A stretch of 64,000 nucleotides of DNA from UMGS1251 sp036666555 (GTDB lineage Bacteria > Bacillota > Clostridia > Lachnospirales > Lachnospiraceae). The DNA is taken from NCBI GenBank assembly GCA_036666555.1, contig JAVWVS010000004.1, positions 60,923-124,922 of the forward strand. Direction: 5' to 3'. Positions 41,966 to 50,370 of this stretch are shown here, one piece after another. The stretch's first letter is position 1, and every line of letters starts with the position of its first letter. Below the pieces are notes generated by a model that was given only the letters and a program-made list of their open reading frames with translations, ran no database searches and was not told the DNA's origin. The position numbers and the translations under genes were made by a program.

Positions 41966-42763
41966 CTACACCGTAATCATATCAGATATGGCGTCTCTCT
42001 TGGCTACAAACATAGGAATATCTTCTCCTTTGTATGGATTGTCTCCCATGGTTACTTCTAACTTCACCGTTTCATAAGCTAATTTTTCATAATTATTTTC
42101 CTGGCTCAAATGTCCAAGCATCACACATTTCAAATCCTTATGCAGTATATCACAAAGCAACCTTCCTGACAATTCATTGGATAAATGTCCCTGTTCTCCG
42201 GCTACCCGCTGCTTCAAATAATAAGGATAAGAGCCAACTTCCAACATATGGATATCGTGATTCGCTTCCAAGAGCAGTGCATGAATGCCTTTCAAATTTT
42301 CTACCGTATAGTCCGTATAGACCCCAAGGTCGGTGGCGACTCCCACTGATTTTCCACCCTGTCCAATGCGATATCCCGCCGGTTCATTGGCATCATGGGA
42401 AATGGAAAAGGGATGAATACTTAAATCTCCCAGTGAAAAGGTCTCATCCACTTCAATCACATGAAACAGTCCTTCCGGCATCTTGCCTAAACTGCTGTAA
42501 TTTTCAATTCCCTGAAGTGTTCCCCTGGTAGCATAAATGGGAATGCCGTATTTGCGGCTAAAGACTCCCAGGCCTTTGATGTGATCGGAATGCTCATGGG
42601 TCACTAAGATACCTGATAATTCCTCTCCCTTGATTCCAATGGTATGTAATCCTTCGTCAATTCTTTTTTTACTGATGCCCGTATCCACTAACACATGTGT
42701 CCGGTCACTTCCCACGTAGATGCAATTACCACTGCTTCCACTGGCGATACTACACAATCTCAT
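41966..42763 (-). CDS. Metallo-beta-lactamase fold hydrolase, WalJ/YycJ-like
   Basis: MBL-fold hydrolase of 265 residues. The start is MRLCSIASGSSGNCIYVGSD, the metal motif THEHSDHIKGL and later GHLSQENNY; this fits the YycJ/WalJ branch, implicated in coordinating cell-wall work and mismatch repair with replication. In many Firmicutes it sits next to walRK; here it follows coaE by 12 bases instead. Confidence 0.88.
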   Translation of the reverse strand: MRLCSIASGSSGNCIYVGSDRTHVLVDTGISKKRIDEGLHTIGIKGEELSGILVTHEHSDHIKGLGVFSRKYGIPIYATRGTLQGIENYSSLGKMPEGLFHVIEVDETFSLGDLSIHPFSISHDANEPAGYRIGQGGKSVGVATDLGVYTDYTVENLKGIHALLLEANHDIHMLEVGSYPYYLKQRVAGEQGHLSNELSGRLLCDILHKDLKCVMLGHLSQENNYEKLAYETVKLEVTMGDNPYKGEDIPMFVAKRDAISDMITV

Positions 42764-42775
42764 ATAATATTTCTC

Positions 42776-43372
42776 CTAAAACTGCTGTGCTTTCAAAATC
42801 CCATCTATCTGTGCACAAGTCTGTGAAAAATCATGACTGTTGTCAATTCGTATCTGACACCCTTGTTCATATACACTTTCTTTGGCCTGATTTTGAATGA
42901 TTGCAGTTATCTTCTCATCCGGATATCCTCTGGATATTTTTAGCCGTTCTCTTCGAACGGATTCCTCTGTATAAATATACCACAATTCATCACAAATTGC
43001 ATCATACTTATCTTCCAACAACAGCGCTGCCTCTAGCACGAACAACCTGGTTCCCCGATTTCGTTCCCAAGCAATTTGCTCCTGTACATAAGCTTTTACC
43101 GCGGGATGCACGATTTCATTGAGTTGATGAAGCTTGCCGGCATCGTCAAACACCATGGCTGCCAATTTTTCCCGGTTCACTTCCCCACCGTCTAGTAAGA
43201 TTTCTCTGCCAAATTGTTCCACCATTTTAGCATAGCATATTTGCCCAGGAGCCTGTAACTTTCTGGCAATTTCATCTGCTTCATATATGGAAGCGCAGAA
43301 GGTATCTTTGAGATACCTTAGCACTTGACTTTTCCCTGAGCCCACGCCACCTGTAATTCCAATTATTCTCAT
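42776..43372 (-). CDS. coaE: Dephospho-CoA kinase
   Basis: Last step of CoA synthesis. The 198 residues start MRIIGITGGVGSGKSQVLRYL, in which the P-loop is GGVGSGKS, and have EADEIARKLQAPGQ and the lid region VRRERLKISRGYPDEK. It lies 17 bases after polA, the common Firmicute order. Confidence 0.95.
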   Translation of the reverse strand: MRIIGITGGVGSGKSQVLRYLKDTFCASIYEADEIARKLQAPGQICYAKMVEQFGREILLDGGEVNREKLAAMVFDDAGKLHQLNEIVHPAVKAYVQEQIAWERNRGTRLFVLEAALLLEDKYDAICDELWYIYTEESVRRERLKISRGYPDEKITAIIQNQAKESVYEQGCQIRIDNSHDFSQTCAQIDGILKAQQF

Positions 43373-43389
43373 TTTCTCTTTTCACCTAT

Positions 43390-46005
43390 TTACTTGGTCT
43401 CATACCAGTTCTTTCCGGTATTCATATCTACAATCAAAGGAACATCCAAAGATGCCGCCTGTTCCATTTCCTTTTTCAAAATCAGTTTCACTGCTTCTAG
43501 CTCTTCCATTTTCGTTTCCACTAAAAGCTCATCGTGCACCTGCAGCACAATCCGAGACTGTAGGTGTTGTTCTTTCAATGCGTGGTTAACACGAATCATA
43601 GCAATCTTCATAATATCTGCAGCCGTTCCTTGAATGGGTGAATTCATAGCTACCCGTTCTCCAAAAGCCCGTTGCATAAAATTACTGGAAGCCAGCTCCG
43701 GAACCGGTCTGCGTCTTCCAAATAAAGTCACCACATACCCATCTTCTTTGGCATGAGCCACCGTATCATCTAAGAATTCCTTGATTCCCGGATAGGTTTC
43801 AAAATAACTGTCAATATAAGCCGCTGCTTCTTTTCTGGTAATGCTTAACCCTTGGCTTAATCCAAAGGAACTGATGCCATATACGATACCAAAATTCACT
43901 GCCTTGGCATTTCTTCTTTCCTCCTCAGTAACTTCTTCAAAGGGAATATGAAATACTTGGGAAGCGGTAGCACGGTGAATGTCCTGTGCCTCCCGATAAG
44001 CTTTAATTAATTGTGCATCTCCGGAACAATGGGCCAATATTCGAAGCTCTATCTGGGAATAATCCGCATCTAAAAATACCGATCCTTCTTCCGGAATAAA
44101 TACTTTTCGAATCAGCCGTCCCAGTTCCATTCGCACCGGTATGTTTTGTAAATTGGGTTCGGTGCTGCTAATACGTCCGGTGGCTGTAATCGTCTGATTA
44201 AAAGTTCCGTGAATTCGCCCGTCTTCTCCGATATAATGAGCCAGACCATCTGCATAGGTGGATTTCAGTTTGGTTAATTGACGATATTCTAATATCTTAG
44301 TCACCACCGGATATTCTCCTGCCAGCTTTTCCAATACATCTGCGGCGGTAGAGTATCCCGTTTTGGTTTTCTTTCCATTTGGCAGTCCCAAATGGTCAAA
44401 CAGCACGATTCCTAATTGCTTGGGGGAATTAATATTAAATTCCTCCCCTGCGATGATAAAGATGTCTGTTTCCAGTTCCTGAATTTTCCCCACTAACTGA
44501 TCCCCATATATTTTCAGCGCATCTGCCTGCACTTTTACGCCGGCATTTTCCATCTCTGCCAAAGCAAATAAAAGTGGCATCTCAATCTCTTGAAAAAGCG
44601 TATCCATCTGCTGTTCTTTCAGTTTATCTTGTAACGGTTTCACACCGGCGTAGGCCGTATATGCTTGATATCCCACGCGAATGGTCTCTTCTGCTTTTTC
44701 ATCAATGGTCAAATCCAGCTGTTCTCTGGCAACGTCTTCCGCCGTATAATCATTCTTCAAGGGGTTCAGCAAATACGCTGCCACTCGCATATCAAAACAA
44801 TTCTCCTGTCTTTTCAGGTGGATCTGATGCATTCCTTCTTTCAGGTCGAACATGGAAAAAGTGCCTACACATGCTGCAACTTCTTCCACTTCTGTTAGAA
44901 GATAGTCTGTAGTCAATTCCACACCGGTCTGCATAATATAAATCTGTTTTTTCCCATATGCAAGTCCAATGCCGCCAAGTCCTGCCATGGACGCAAAAAG
45001 TGGCAACACATCCTTGGTATTTTGGTATAATACCACCCCTACGATCTCTTGTTTTTTCGCTTCTTCAAAAATATTCCCAGCATCTTTTCTGGTCTGTATC
45101 ACTTGGAAATTCGTTTCGATTTTATTGGAACTGACCTCCACGTCAAATCGTCCCAGCAGATTTTTGAATTGCAATTTTTGAAAAAAGGCATAAGCCTCCT
45201 TGGTGTAAAGGTTCTGTAATTTTGCCTCTCCCATCTCATAAGGGAAATCGGCGTGTACTTCAATGGTCGCCAGTTCTTTGCTCATCTGCGCCTGTCCATA
45301 ATATTCTTTCAAAGCAGCAGCCGCCCGTGGTGGTTTCAGTTCCTCCACCTGTGCATATGCCTGTTCAATAGAGCCGTATTCCACGATGATCTTCGTTGCG
45401 GTCTTCTCTCCAATGCTTGGCACTCCCGGAATGTTGTCCGAGGCATCTCCCATCAATGCTTTCACATCAATAAATTCCTTCGGTGTTACCTGATAACGGG
45501 TCTTCACATCTTCTGCATAATAATCTTCTACTTCAGTCTTCCCTTGTTTGGTTTTAGGAATACGAATCTTCACATGCTGGGTCGCAAGTTGTAGCAGATC
45601 ACGATCTCCGGAGATCACTGCAACTTCCAGTCCTTGTTCTTCACACCTTTTGGCCAATGTTCCCAGAAGGTCATCTGCTTCTAATCCTGCCTGTTCTATG
45701 ATTTTCACGCCCATGGCACACAATACTTCCTTAATTACAGGTACCTGCTGTCTTAATTCTTCTAACATAGGTTTTCTTGTACCCTTATAATCCGCGAACA
45801 TCTCATGGCGAAAAGTAGGTGCGTGTACATCAAATGCAACCGTTAAATACTCCGGTTTTTCCTCATCCAATATCTTGAATAGGATATTCAAGAAACCATA
45901 AATAGCATTGGTATGAAGTCCTTCCGCATTGGTAAGATCCGGCACACCATAAAATGCACGGTTTAAAATACTATGTCCATCTATTAATACTATCTTTCCA
46001 TTCAT
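43390..46005 (-). CDS. polA: DNA polymerase I
   Basis: Repair and Okazaki-fragment polymerase of 871 residues. It comprises an N-terminal 5' nuclease (ILNRAFYGVPDLTNAEG, GLEADDLLGTLA, GDASDNIPGVP), a middle domain in which I see no conserved DxE acidic residues of 3'-5' exonuclease (thus likely inactive as in Bacillus), and a C-terminal polymerase domain (DADYSQIELRILAH, NFGIVYGISSFGLSQG, VQVHDELLVE). The ATG follows GGAGAAG. It heads polA-coaE-walJ-degV and has an unusual operator-containing promoter. Confidence 0.96.
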   Translation of the reverse strand: MNGKIVLIDGHSILNRAFYGVPDLTNAEGLHTNAIYGFLNILFKILDEEKPEYLTVAFDVHAPTFRHEMFADYKGTRKPMLEELRQQVPVIKEVLCAMGVKIIEQAGLEADDLLGTLAKRCEEQGLEVAVISGDRDLLQLATQHVKIRIPKTKQGKTEVEDYYAEDVKTRYQVTPKEFIDVKALMGDASDNIPGVPSIGEKTATKIIVEYGSIEQAYAQVEELKPPRAAAALKEYYGQAQMSKELATIEVHADFPYEMGEAKLQNLYTKEAYAFFQKLQFKNLLGRFDVEVSSNKIETNFQVIQTRKDAGNIFEEAKKQEIVGVVLYQNTKDVLPLFASMAGLGGIGLAYGKKQIYIMQTGVELTTDYLLTEVEEVAACVGTFSMFDLKEGMHQIHLKRQENCFDMRVAAYLLNPLKNDYTAEDVAREQLDLTIDEKAEETIRVGYQAYTAYAGVKPLQDKLKEQQMDTLFQEIEMPLLFALAEMENAGVKVQADALKIYGDQLVGKIQELETDIFIIAGEEFNINSPKQLGIVLFDHLGLPNGKKTKTGYSTAADVLEKLAGEYPVVTKILEYRQLTKLKSTYADGLAHYIGEDGRIHGTFNQTITATGRISSTEPNLQNIPVRMELGRLIRKVFIPEEGSVFLDADYSQIELRILAHCSGDAQLIKAYREAQDIHRATASQVFHIPFEEVTEEERRNAKAVNFGIVYGISSFGLSQGLSITRKEAAAYIDSYFETYPGIKEFLDDTVAHAKEDGYVVTLFGRRRPVPELASSNFMQRAFGERVAMNSPIQGTAADIMKIAMIRVNHALKEQHLQSRIVLQVHDELLVETKMEELEAVKLILKKEMEQAASLDVPLIVDMNTGKNWYETK

Positions 46006-46079
46006 ATCTACTTCTCCATGTCTTCTTTTCGTTATAGCCTATAGGGATTCCCAATTGTCACTCATACTCATTCTGTATT

Positions 46080-46108
46080 AGTATATCGAATTACCGATAT
46101 GCCGTCAA
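46080..46108 (-). promoter_or_regulatory. polA promoter containing an XRE-like operator in its spacer
   Basis: TTGACG (46103-46108), 17 bases, TATACT (46080-46085) on the minus strand, about 75 bases upstream of polA. The spacer and -10 (GCATATCGGTAATTCGATATACT in two halves: GCATATCGGT and TCGATATACT) match 18 of 23 bases of the same part of the XRE promoter at 47254-47282. See findings. Confidence 0.7.
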
Positions 46109-46140
46109 GATAGCTAACTTTTTTAGTTTTGTTTTTGGGT

Positions 46141-46183
46141 ACAAAATACAGGCAACATCGTTTTGATGTCGCCTGTATTTTGT
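46141..46183 (-). terminator. Terminator after the HipA-like remnant
   Basis: ACAAAATACAGGC and GCCTGTATTTTGT pair over a long stem with one internal mismatch pair and a short loop. It lies 19 bases downstream of the remnant's last stop on the minus strand. Confidence 0.75.
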
Positions 46184-46201
46184 ATATTGTTTTTTTATTT
46201 T

Positions 46202-46793
46202 TCATTTATTTTTCTGTGCATTTTCCTGCTGCTTCATGCGCAGCGCCATGCTATAATCAAGGATTTTTTCTTTCCGCTTGGTGAGCAGGGTTTGGTAGAA
46301 ATCCTTTTGCAAATCGGAAATGGCAGGGGTTGTGGCAATGATTTCACAGACTTTTTCCATATCAATTATAAATCGGCGCAATTTTTGCGCGCTGCTTTTG
46401 CTCGTCAATTGCCTTTAGGATAGAGTCAAGCTCCGTACCGTACCCATTTTGTTCGCTGTCTACGCAGGTATTTTTAAGGTGGGCAAATTCCATCAGCCTT
46501 TCTCCATCTGCTGTGAAATCCTTGCAGGCTACCACCAGCTTCTCTTTGCCCCGCTTATCGGTATAGGTACCTAGCAGTGTATCCTGCACCGGTAGCCCGA
46601 TGGAGGCAAGAATATGACAGGCGAGGTATTCGCTGATGCAGCTATTGGAATAGCTCATCCCCCTACTCTTGCTCGGAACCGGCGGAAACTTAAGCATATA
46701 GCTTGCGCCATCATAAAACACGTTAATTTTATTGCCATTGGCACCGCCATATGCCTTAAATTTATTGACCACACAGTTTGTAAAATCAATCAC
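46202..46793 (-). pseudogene. HipA-like kinase, decayed (deletions and frame change)
   Basis: The N-terminal half is recognisable as a HipA/CtkA-like protein kinase: a GTG start at 46793 (GGGAGGAG seven bases upstream) overlapping the XRE stop, then INVFYDGASYMLKFPPVPS and NSCISEYLACHIL. After residue about 137 it jumps to AKIAPIYN and stops; the catalytic core with the DRH...N and DFD-like motifs is missing. The C-terminal tail (DLQKDFYQTLLTKRKEKILDYS) is present in another frame up to 46202. Two deletions and a frame change have inactivated it. My comparison to the intact family is from memory. Confidence 0.7.
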
Positions 46794-47238
46794 CGGAATA
46801 CTCCTCCCCATAGAGATATTTTGTGCGCAAATATTGCGCTTGTTCCTCTGTGATGCAGTTCGACCACAAGTCGGAATTAATTGAGCCGTACAACTCGTCC
46901 CATAGGCAATCCATGTAGGAAACCCCATTTTTTTCGCCCTGCGTATAATCGAAAATTGCCTTTGTGAGCTGCGGCGAGAGATTGCACTCTAAATAGCTTT
47001 TGTCCTTTGGCTTGCCAGTCTCAGTTACGCCGTCGACCTCTACATTTAGTTTTAATACTTCTTCAACGGATAAATCCAGTGCTTTGGAAATTTTCAAAAC
47101 CGTCTGTGTATTGCAGCGGCTTAAACTGGTCTTACCGGAGCAAATATCAGAAAGCGTTGCCCAAGGCACACCACTCTTTTTAGAAAAGCTGTACCGTGAC
47201 AGCCCTTTTTCCTTTAGTAATTCTATCATTGTCATCAT
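46786..47238 (-). CDS. XRE family regulator of the decayed HipA-like module
   Basis: Intact 150-residue protein with an N-terminal XRE helix-turn-helix (residues about 6-60; SKKSGVPWATLSDICSGKTS) and a C-terminal part ending YLRTKYLYGEEYSGD. Its stop overlaps the GTG of the kinase remnant, the classical coupling of antitoxin-like regulator and toxin-like kinase. A second ATG one codon later is equally good; AGGTGAT is the ribosome binding site. A palindromic operator lies in its own promoter. Confidence 0.88.
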   Translation of the reverse strand: MMTMIELLKEKGLSRYSFSKKSGVPWATLSDICSGKTSLSRCNTQTVLKISKALDLSVEEVLKLNVEVDGVTETGKPKDKSYLECNLSPQLTKAIFDYTQGEKNGVSYMDCLWDELYGSINSDLWSNCITEEQAQYLRTKYLYGEEYSGD

Positions 47239-47252
47239 TTATCACCTACCAT

Positions 47253-47282
47253 CAGTATATCGGTAAACCGATATACTGTCAA
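47253..47282 (-). promoter_or_regulatory. XRE promoter with a perfect palindromic operator
   Basis: TTGACA (47277-47282), 17 bases, TATACT (47254-47259) on the minus strand. A perfect inverted repeat (CAGTATATCGGT, two bases, ACCGATATACTG; 47253-47278) fills the spacer and the -10. This is the expected autoregulatory operator. Confidence 0.85.
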
Positions 47283-47322
47283 TATGACTTTTTGTCCCCT
47301 TTTTCAAAATATTAGTATAATA

Positions 47323-47366
47323 AAAACAGCACAAACCCAGTAAATACGCTGGTTTGTGCTGTTTTG
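47323..47366 (-). terminator. Terminator after tRNA-Leu
   Basis: AAAACAGCACAAACC pairs perfectly with GGTTTGTGCTGTTTT around a 12-base loop, a few bases downstream of the tRNA 3' end on the minus strand. Confidence 0.85.
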
Positions 47367-47371
47367 TTAGA

Positions 47372-47454
47372 TGCGGCTGGTGGGACTTGAACCCACACGA
47401 GGTCGCCCCCGCAAGATTTTGAGTCTTGTGCGTCTGCCATTCCGCCACAGCCGC
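47372..47454 (-). tRNA. tRNA-Leu(CAA)
   Basis: 83-base tRNA on the minus strand. The acceptor stem is GCGGCTG/CAGCCGC with discriminator A; the anticodon arm is CAAGA-CTCAAAA-TCTTG, giving anticodon CAA (reads UUG). A long variable arm (class II) and the T-arm GTGGGTTCAAGTCCCAC are present. The 3' CCA is not encoded. Its own promoter and terminator are visible. Confidence 0.95.
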
Positions 47455-47479
47455 CCATCTAATAAGTGAACCGAATATT

Positions 47480-47508
47480 ATTCTAACATATCAAGGCAGA
47501 CATTGCAA
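47480..47508 (-). promoter_or_regulatory. Promoter of tRNA-Leu
   Basis: TTGCAA (47503-47508), 17 bases, TAGAAT (47480-47485) on the minus strand, about 26 bases before the tRNA 5' end. Confidence 0.65.
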
Positions 47509-47559
47509 CAGTAAAATGTCTGTTTCTCAAATAAAATCTATCAGTATCATCTTCCATCC

Positions 47560-48063
47560 TTACATCCCCACATAAAAGGTCATCGCTTGCGCTGTCTTGC
47601 CTACGGATTGTTTCGTTTCCATATCATAAGCCGTAAATAGAGCAATCACCGGATATGTTCCGGCTTTCAAGGCGATTTCCAATGGTTTTTCCAATACGTA
47701 TTCTCCGGGATGGATTAACCCTGTTTTCAAAATCTGTTTTTGATTTGTAACTAAAGAGTAGGTCACTTGATAAGCGTAGTGGCAAGTTTTTACGATTTCA
47801 ATACGCAAATCACCTTCGCCTTGTGGTGATGAAAAATGAGGGCCTTCATTGACAGACATTTGTTGCATATCCTCCGATATTTTTTGTGCTACTGTTTCAT
47901 TGGTTGCCTTAGAGACATTCCCTGTGGAGGATGGAGAAACCAAGGTGGGGTTTTTCGTAAGCACCACTACCAGTGCCGCTATATTACAACAAATCAAAAC
48001 AACCAAAAGGACTCTCATATATTTTATGCGCTTTTGGCTGGTGATTGTTTTGTCTTTTCGCAT
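47560..48063 (-). CDS. Membrane-anchored surface protein, paralog 4 of the cluster
   Basis: Unrecognised protein of 167 residues. A short basic cytoplasmic start (MRKDKTITSQKRIKYM) is followed by a membrane segment (residues about 16-35) and an extracellular domain that shares a pattern with the proteins at 49077, 49647 and 51137: a TGLIHPGEYV-like strand, ALKAGTYPVIALFTAYD and then a YDMETKQSVGKT end. The most divergent of the four. It is the last gene of the seven-gene cluster; 23 bases separate it from the LPXTG-like protein. Confidence 0.75.
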   Translation of the reverse strand: MRKDKTITSQKRIKYMRVLLVVLICCNIAALVVVLTKNPTLVSPSSTGNVSKATNETVAQKISEDMQQMSVNEGPHFSSPQGEGDLRIEIVKTCHYAYQVTYSLVTNQKQILKTGLIHPGEYVLEKPLEIALKAGTYPVIALFTAYDMETKQSVGKTAQAMTFYVGM

Positions 48064-48086
48064 AAATCACCGCTCCCTTGTTATGA

Positions 48087-49061
48087 TTATTTTTTCTTTT
48101 CCTTATCCTTGTGATTTACAAGGGATATGAAGCTGAGCACTAATATTAATAGGCTCACACCCAATCCAATCAAATATCCTCTATACTCCGCGCTGTCTCC
48201 CGTTTGGATATTATTAAAACCAATGTGTTTTTCATTTGTTTTGATATTCGGTGCATTGGTATCTTTATCATTGGTGTCTGGATTCGTTGTATGATCGTCC
48301 TTGTCTCGATCATCTTTTCCATCATCATTTTGATCCGGCATAGAACGTATTTCCACAATAGTATCTTCCAGTGGTATGAATTGAGCCAATTCCTCAGCCG
48401 TGTATTTTTTGTCCTTCACATAATATCCATCTAATTTCCATTTGTCGGTGGGGGTATTAGGTACCGTTACCAAAGGCACATTCACTGCACCAATGGCACT
48501 TCCTTTGTCGATATCTGCTTTTGTAAATGCGATTTCCGCTTTATCATGTTCCCGCACCACATAAGTCACTGTAATATCGGTCAAAGGATTTTTCTTTAAC
48601 AATGTAATCTCTATGGTCCCACTGACATCAAAGTTAATTTCAAAAGGCTGGGTAACGCCCGCCTTATATCCTTGTGCATTCGCTCGTACAAGATATTGAA
48701 TCTCCGAATTATTGGGTCCGAATACTTTGTACTTTACCTCATTAGCCGGATTCCCCTGAGTGGGAGTCGTACTTCCATTTTCCTCACTTTTGATAACAAT
48801 TTCGTCAGTCAATACTGGTTTTACCAGATGTAGTGTAACCATTGCATTGGGAATTAAATTGCCATTTTCATCTATGACACGCACAGAAAGCACCGGATTA
48901 TTTTCATTGGTATCCGGCAGATTTTTCCCATCTGTAATCCATATCTGCACAATGGAGTGATCACTTGTTTCATTCCCATCCGGTATTGCAGCTGCCGATA
49001 CCACTTGGGAAAATCCTATGCACAAACAAAATGTTATAATCAGTGTCGCTATACGTTTCAT
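48087..49061 (-). CDS. Wall-anchored surface protein with sorting-signal-like C-terminus
   Basis: 324-residue secreted protein. A signal peptide (residues 1-24, ending QVVSAAA) is followed by an Ig-like domain with IPNAMVTLHLVKP and PDTNENNPVLSVRVIDENG, a second strand-rich domain and a Asp/Lys-rich linker. The C-terminus has NIQTGDSAEYRG, then a hydrophobic segment and KDKEKKK. This has the layout of a sortase substrate, with an IQTGD-type variant motif known in Clostridia. Probably the wall anchor of the surface assembly. No sortase is in the window. Confidence 0.78.
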   Translation of the reverse strand: MKRIATLIITFCLCIGFSQVVSAAAIPDGNETSDHSIVQIWITDGKNLPDTNENNPVLSVRVIDENGNLIPNAMVTLHLVKPVLTDEIVIKSEENGSTTPTQGNPANEVKYKVFGPNNSEIQYLVRANAQGYKAGVTQPFEINFDVSGTIEITLLKKNPLTDITVTYVVREHDKAEIAFTKADIDKGSAIGAVNVPLVTVPNTPTDKWKLDGYYVKDKKYTAEELAQFIPLEDTIVEIRSMPDQNDDGKDDRDKDDHTTNPDTNDKDTNAPNIKTNEKHIGFNNIQTGDSAEYRGYLIGLGVSLLILVLSFISLVNHKDKEKKK

Positions 49062-49076
49062 AAATTTCCTCTCCGG

Positions 49077-49646
49077 CTAGGATTCCGCTTTTTTTCCGGG
49101 AACCAGCACGACTATTTTCATCCCTGTAGCACCTGTCTCTTGCAAACTTTTCGGATCGTAGCAGGTAAATGTTGCCGTGGCATCATAGGCTCCGGGTGCT
49201 ATTTTGTCTTTAATCTTTACCTTTTCTATATAATGATCCGGATCAATAATATCCGTCTCAAATAAAGTCTTCTCTGTTTGATCCATCACTACCTTCACAC
49301 GAAATGCAAACTTATTGGCCGGTATATTCTCAATATTTACATTCAACACACCCTCTTTTAAAACCGGCTGTGCATTCATACTCACATTGACTTCCGAATC
49401 CTTAACCACCCGATTCAAGCGTTCTTGAATCTCTGCATCGGTCATTCCCGGCATAATACCGGTCTTTGCCGCTGCATCTCTGGTAAGTGCGTCCTCTTCT
49501 TTTTTTCCACAACTACGCAGGCACAAGAGGACAACGATAAAAACAACTACCAGAATGATTACAATGGCAATCATTCTGCGGCGTGATTTCTTACGTAACT
49601 GATTTAATTTTTCTTCATATTCTTTGTTGGTAAATTGTTCCTTCAT
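49077..49646 (-). CDS. Membrane-anchored surface protein, paralog 3 of the cluster
   Basis: 189 residues: a cytoplasmic basic N-terminus (residues 1-26), a membrane segment (about 27-47), a Cys pair (CLRSCG) right after it, and an extracellular domain with NRVVKDSEVNVSMNAQPVLKE, IENIPANKFAFRV, then TDIIDPDHYIEKV and CYDPKSLQETGATGMKIVV. The pattern matches the protein at 49647 best. Its ATG abuts the stop of the preceding gene, so translation is coupled. Function not known. Confidence 0.8.
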   Translation of the reverse strand: MKEQFTNKEYEEKLNQLRKKSRRRMIAIVIILVVVFIVVLLCLRSCGKKEEDALTRDAAAKTGIMPGMTDAEIQERLNRVVKDSEVNVSMNAQPVLKEGVLNVNIENIPANKFAFRVKVVMDQTEKTLFETDIIDPDHYIEKVKIKDKIAPGAYDATATFTCYDPKSLQETGATGMKIVVLVPGKKAES

Positions 49647-50210
49647 CTATTTCCCCTTTGATGCTTTATTTTGATATGCCAGCACAATATTAATCTGTGT
49701 AGCTCCCACTTCCCGCTTGGTTTTTGGATCTAGGGCATGAAAGGTGGCTACTGCATCATAAGCGGTCAGCTTCCCATCTCCATGATGAGGCAGGGACTCC
49801 TTCATCGTGGCCTCACCCACACTATACCCGGGCTTAATGATACCGGATTGATAGATGAGGGTATCCTTTTTGGATTTTTCATCCGTATAGACAATGTCCA
49901 CTTGCATAAAATAATGATTGGCACTCACATTTTCTATATTGACTTTTCCTTTTTTCCCATCAATGGATACTGTTCCACTCATGGCAACATTAAATTCACC
50001 TTCTTTAATGATGCGATTTAAATCTGCTTGAATCTCTGCCTCTGATTTTCCGGGTAAGTTCCCCTCAAATGCTTCCATATCCATGGCATGTGGATCATGG
50101 CTAAGATAATAATGCCATCCCCCATAGATTCCAATCCCTAAGAGTATGACAACCAATAGGATGATTCCTAGAGGGCGTAATTTTCTTTTTTTTATTACAT
50201 CTGTCTCCAA
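49647..50210 (-). CDS. Membrane-anchored surface protein, paralog 2 of the cluster
   Basis: 187 residues with a TTG start (GGGAGGAA upstream), a basic N-terminus, a membrane segment (about 13-32) and an extracellular domain with ADLNRIIKEGEFNVAMSGT, NIENVSANHYFMQVDIV, SGIIKPGYSV and LDPKTKREVGATQINIVL. It clearly resembles the 49077 protein. Its single-pass, type II-like layout and place in the cluster suggest it holds or assembles the secreted parts at the membrane; that is inference. Confidence 0.8.
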   Translation of the reverse strand: METDVIKKRKLRPLGIILLVVILLGIGIYGGWHYYLSHDPHAMDMEAFEGNLPGKSEAEIQADLNRIIKEGEFNVAMSGTVSIDGKKGKVNIENVSANHYFMQVDIVYTDEKSKKDTLIYQSGIIKPGYSVGEATMKESLPHHGDGKLTAYDAVATFHALDPKTKREVGATQINIVLAYQNKASKGK

Positions 50211-50240
50211 CTAATGTTCCTCCCTTTTGTGTACTTACGG

Positions 50241-50315
50241 CTTCGGCATAAAAACAGCAAATCTTATTTCTCTGCTGTTCTTATGCCGAAGTCGACCCAC
50301 AAGGTGTCGACTTCG
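50241..50315 (-). other. Two overlapping hairpins after the secreted subunit gene
   Basis: Hairpin 1 (50287-50315): CGAAGTCGAC pairs with GTCGACTTCG. Hairpin 2 (50241-50291): CTTCGGCATAA and ACAGCA pair with TGCTGT and TTATGCCGAAG. They share the CTTCG segment, so both full forms cannot exist together. They lie in the 160-base gap between the 50371 and 49647 genes, on the minus strand. Likely an mRNA-end or attenuation element that boosts the upstream subunit. Confidence 0.65.
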
Positions 50316-50370
50316 ATAAGGCTGCTAAACCATTCTATTTTAGAAATGGAATGCGAAGAACAAAACGAAT

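Noticed and set aside
47372..47454. tRNA-Leu as an integration site for the XRE/HipA-like module
   Set aside because: No integrase gene and no duplicated tRNA 3' end was found around 46.0-47.4 kb.
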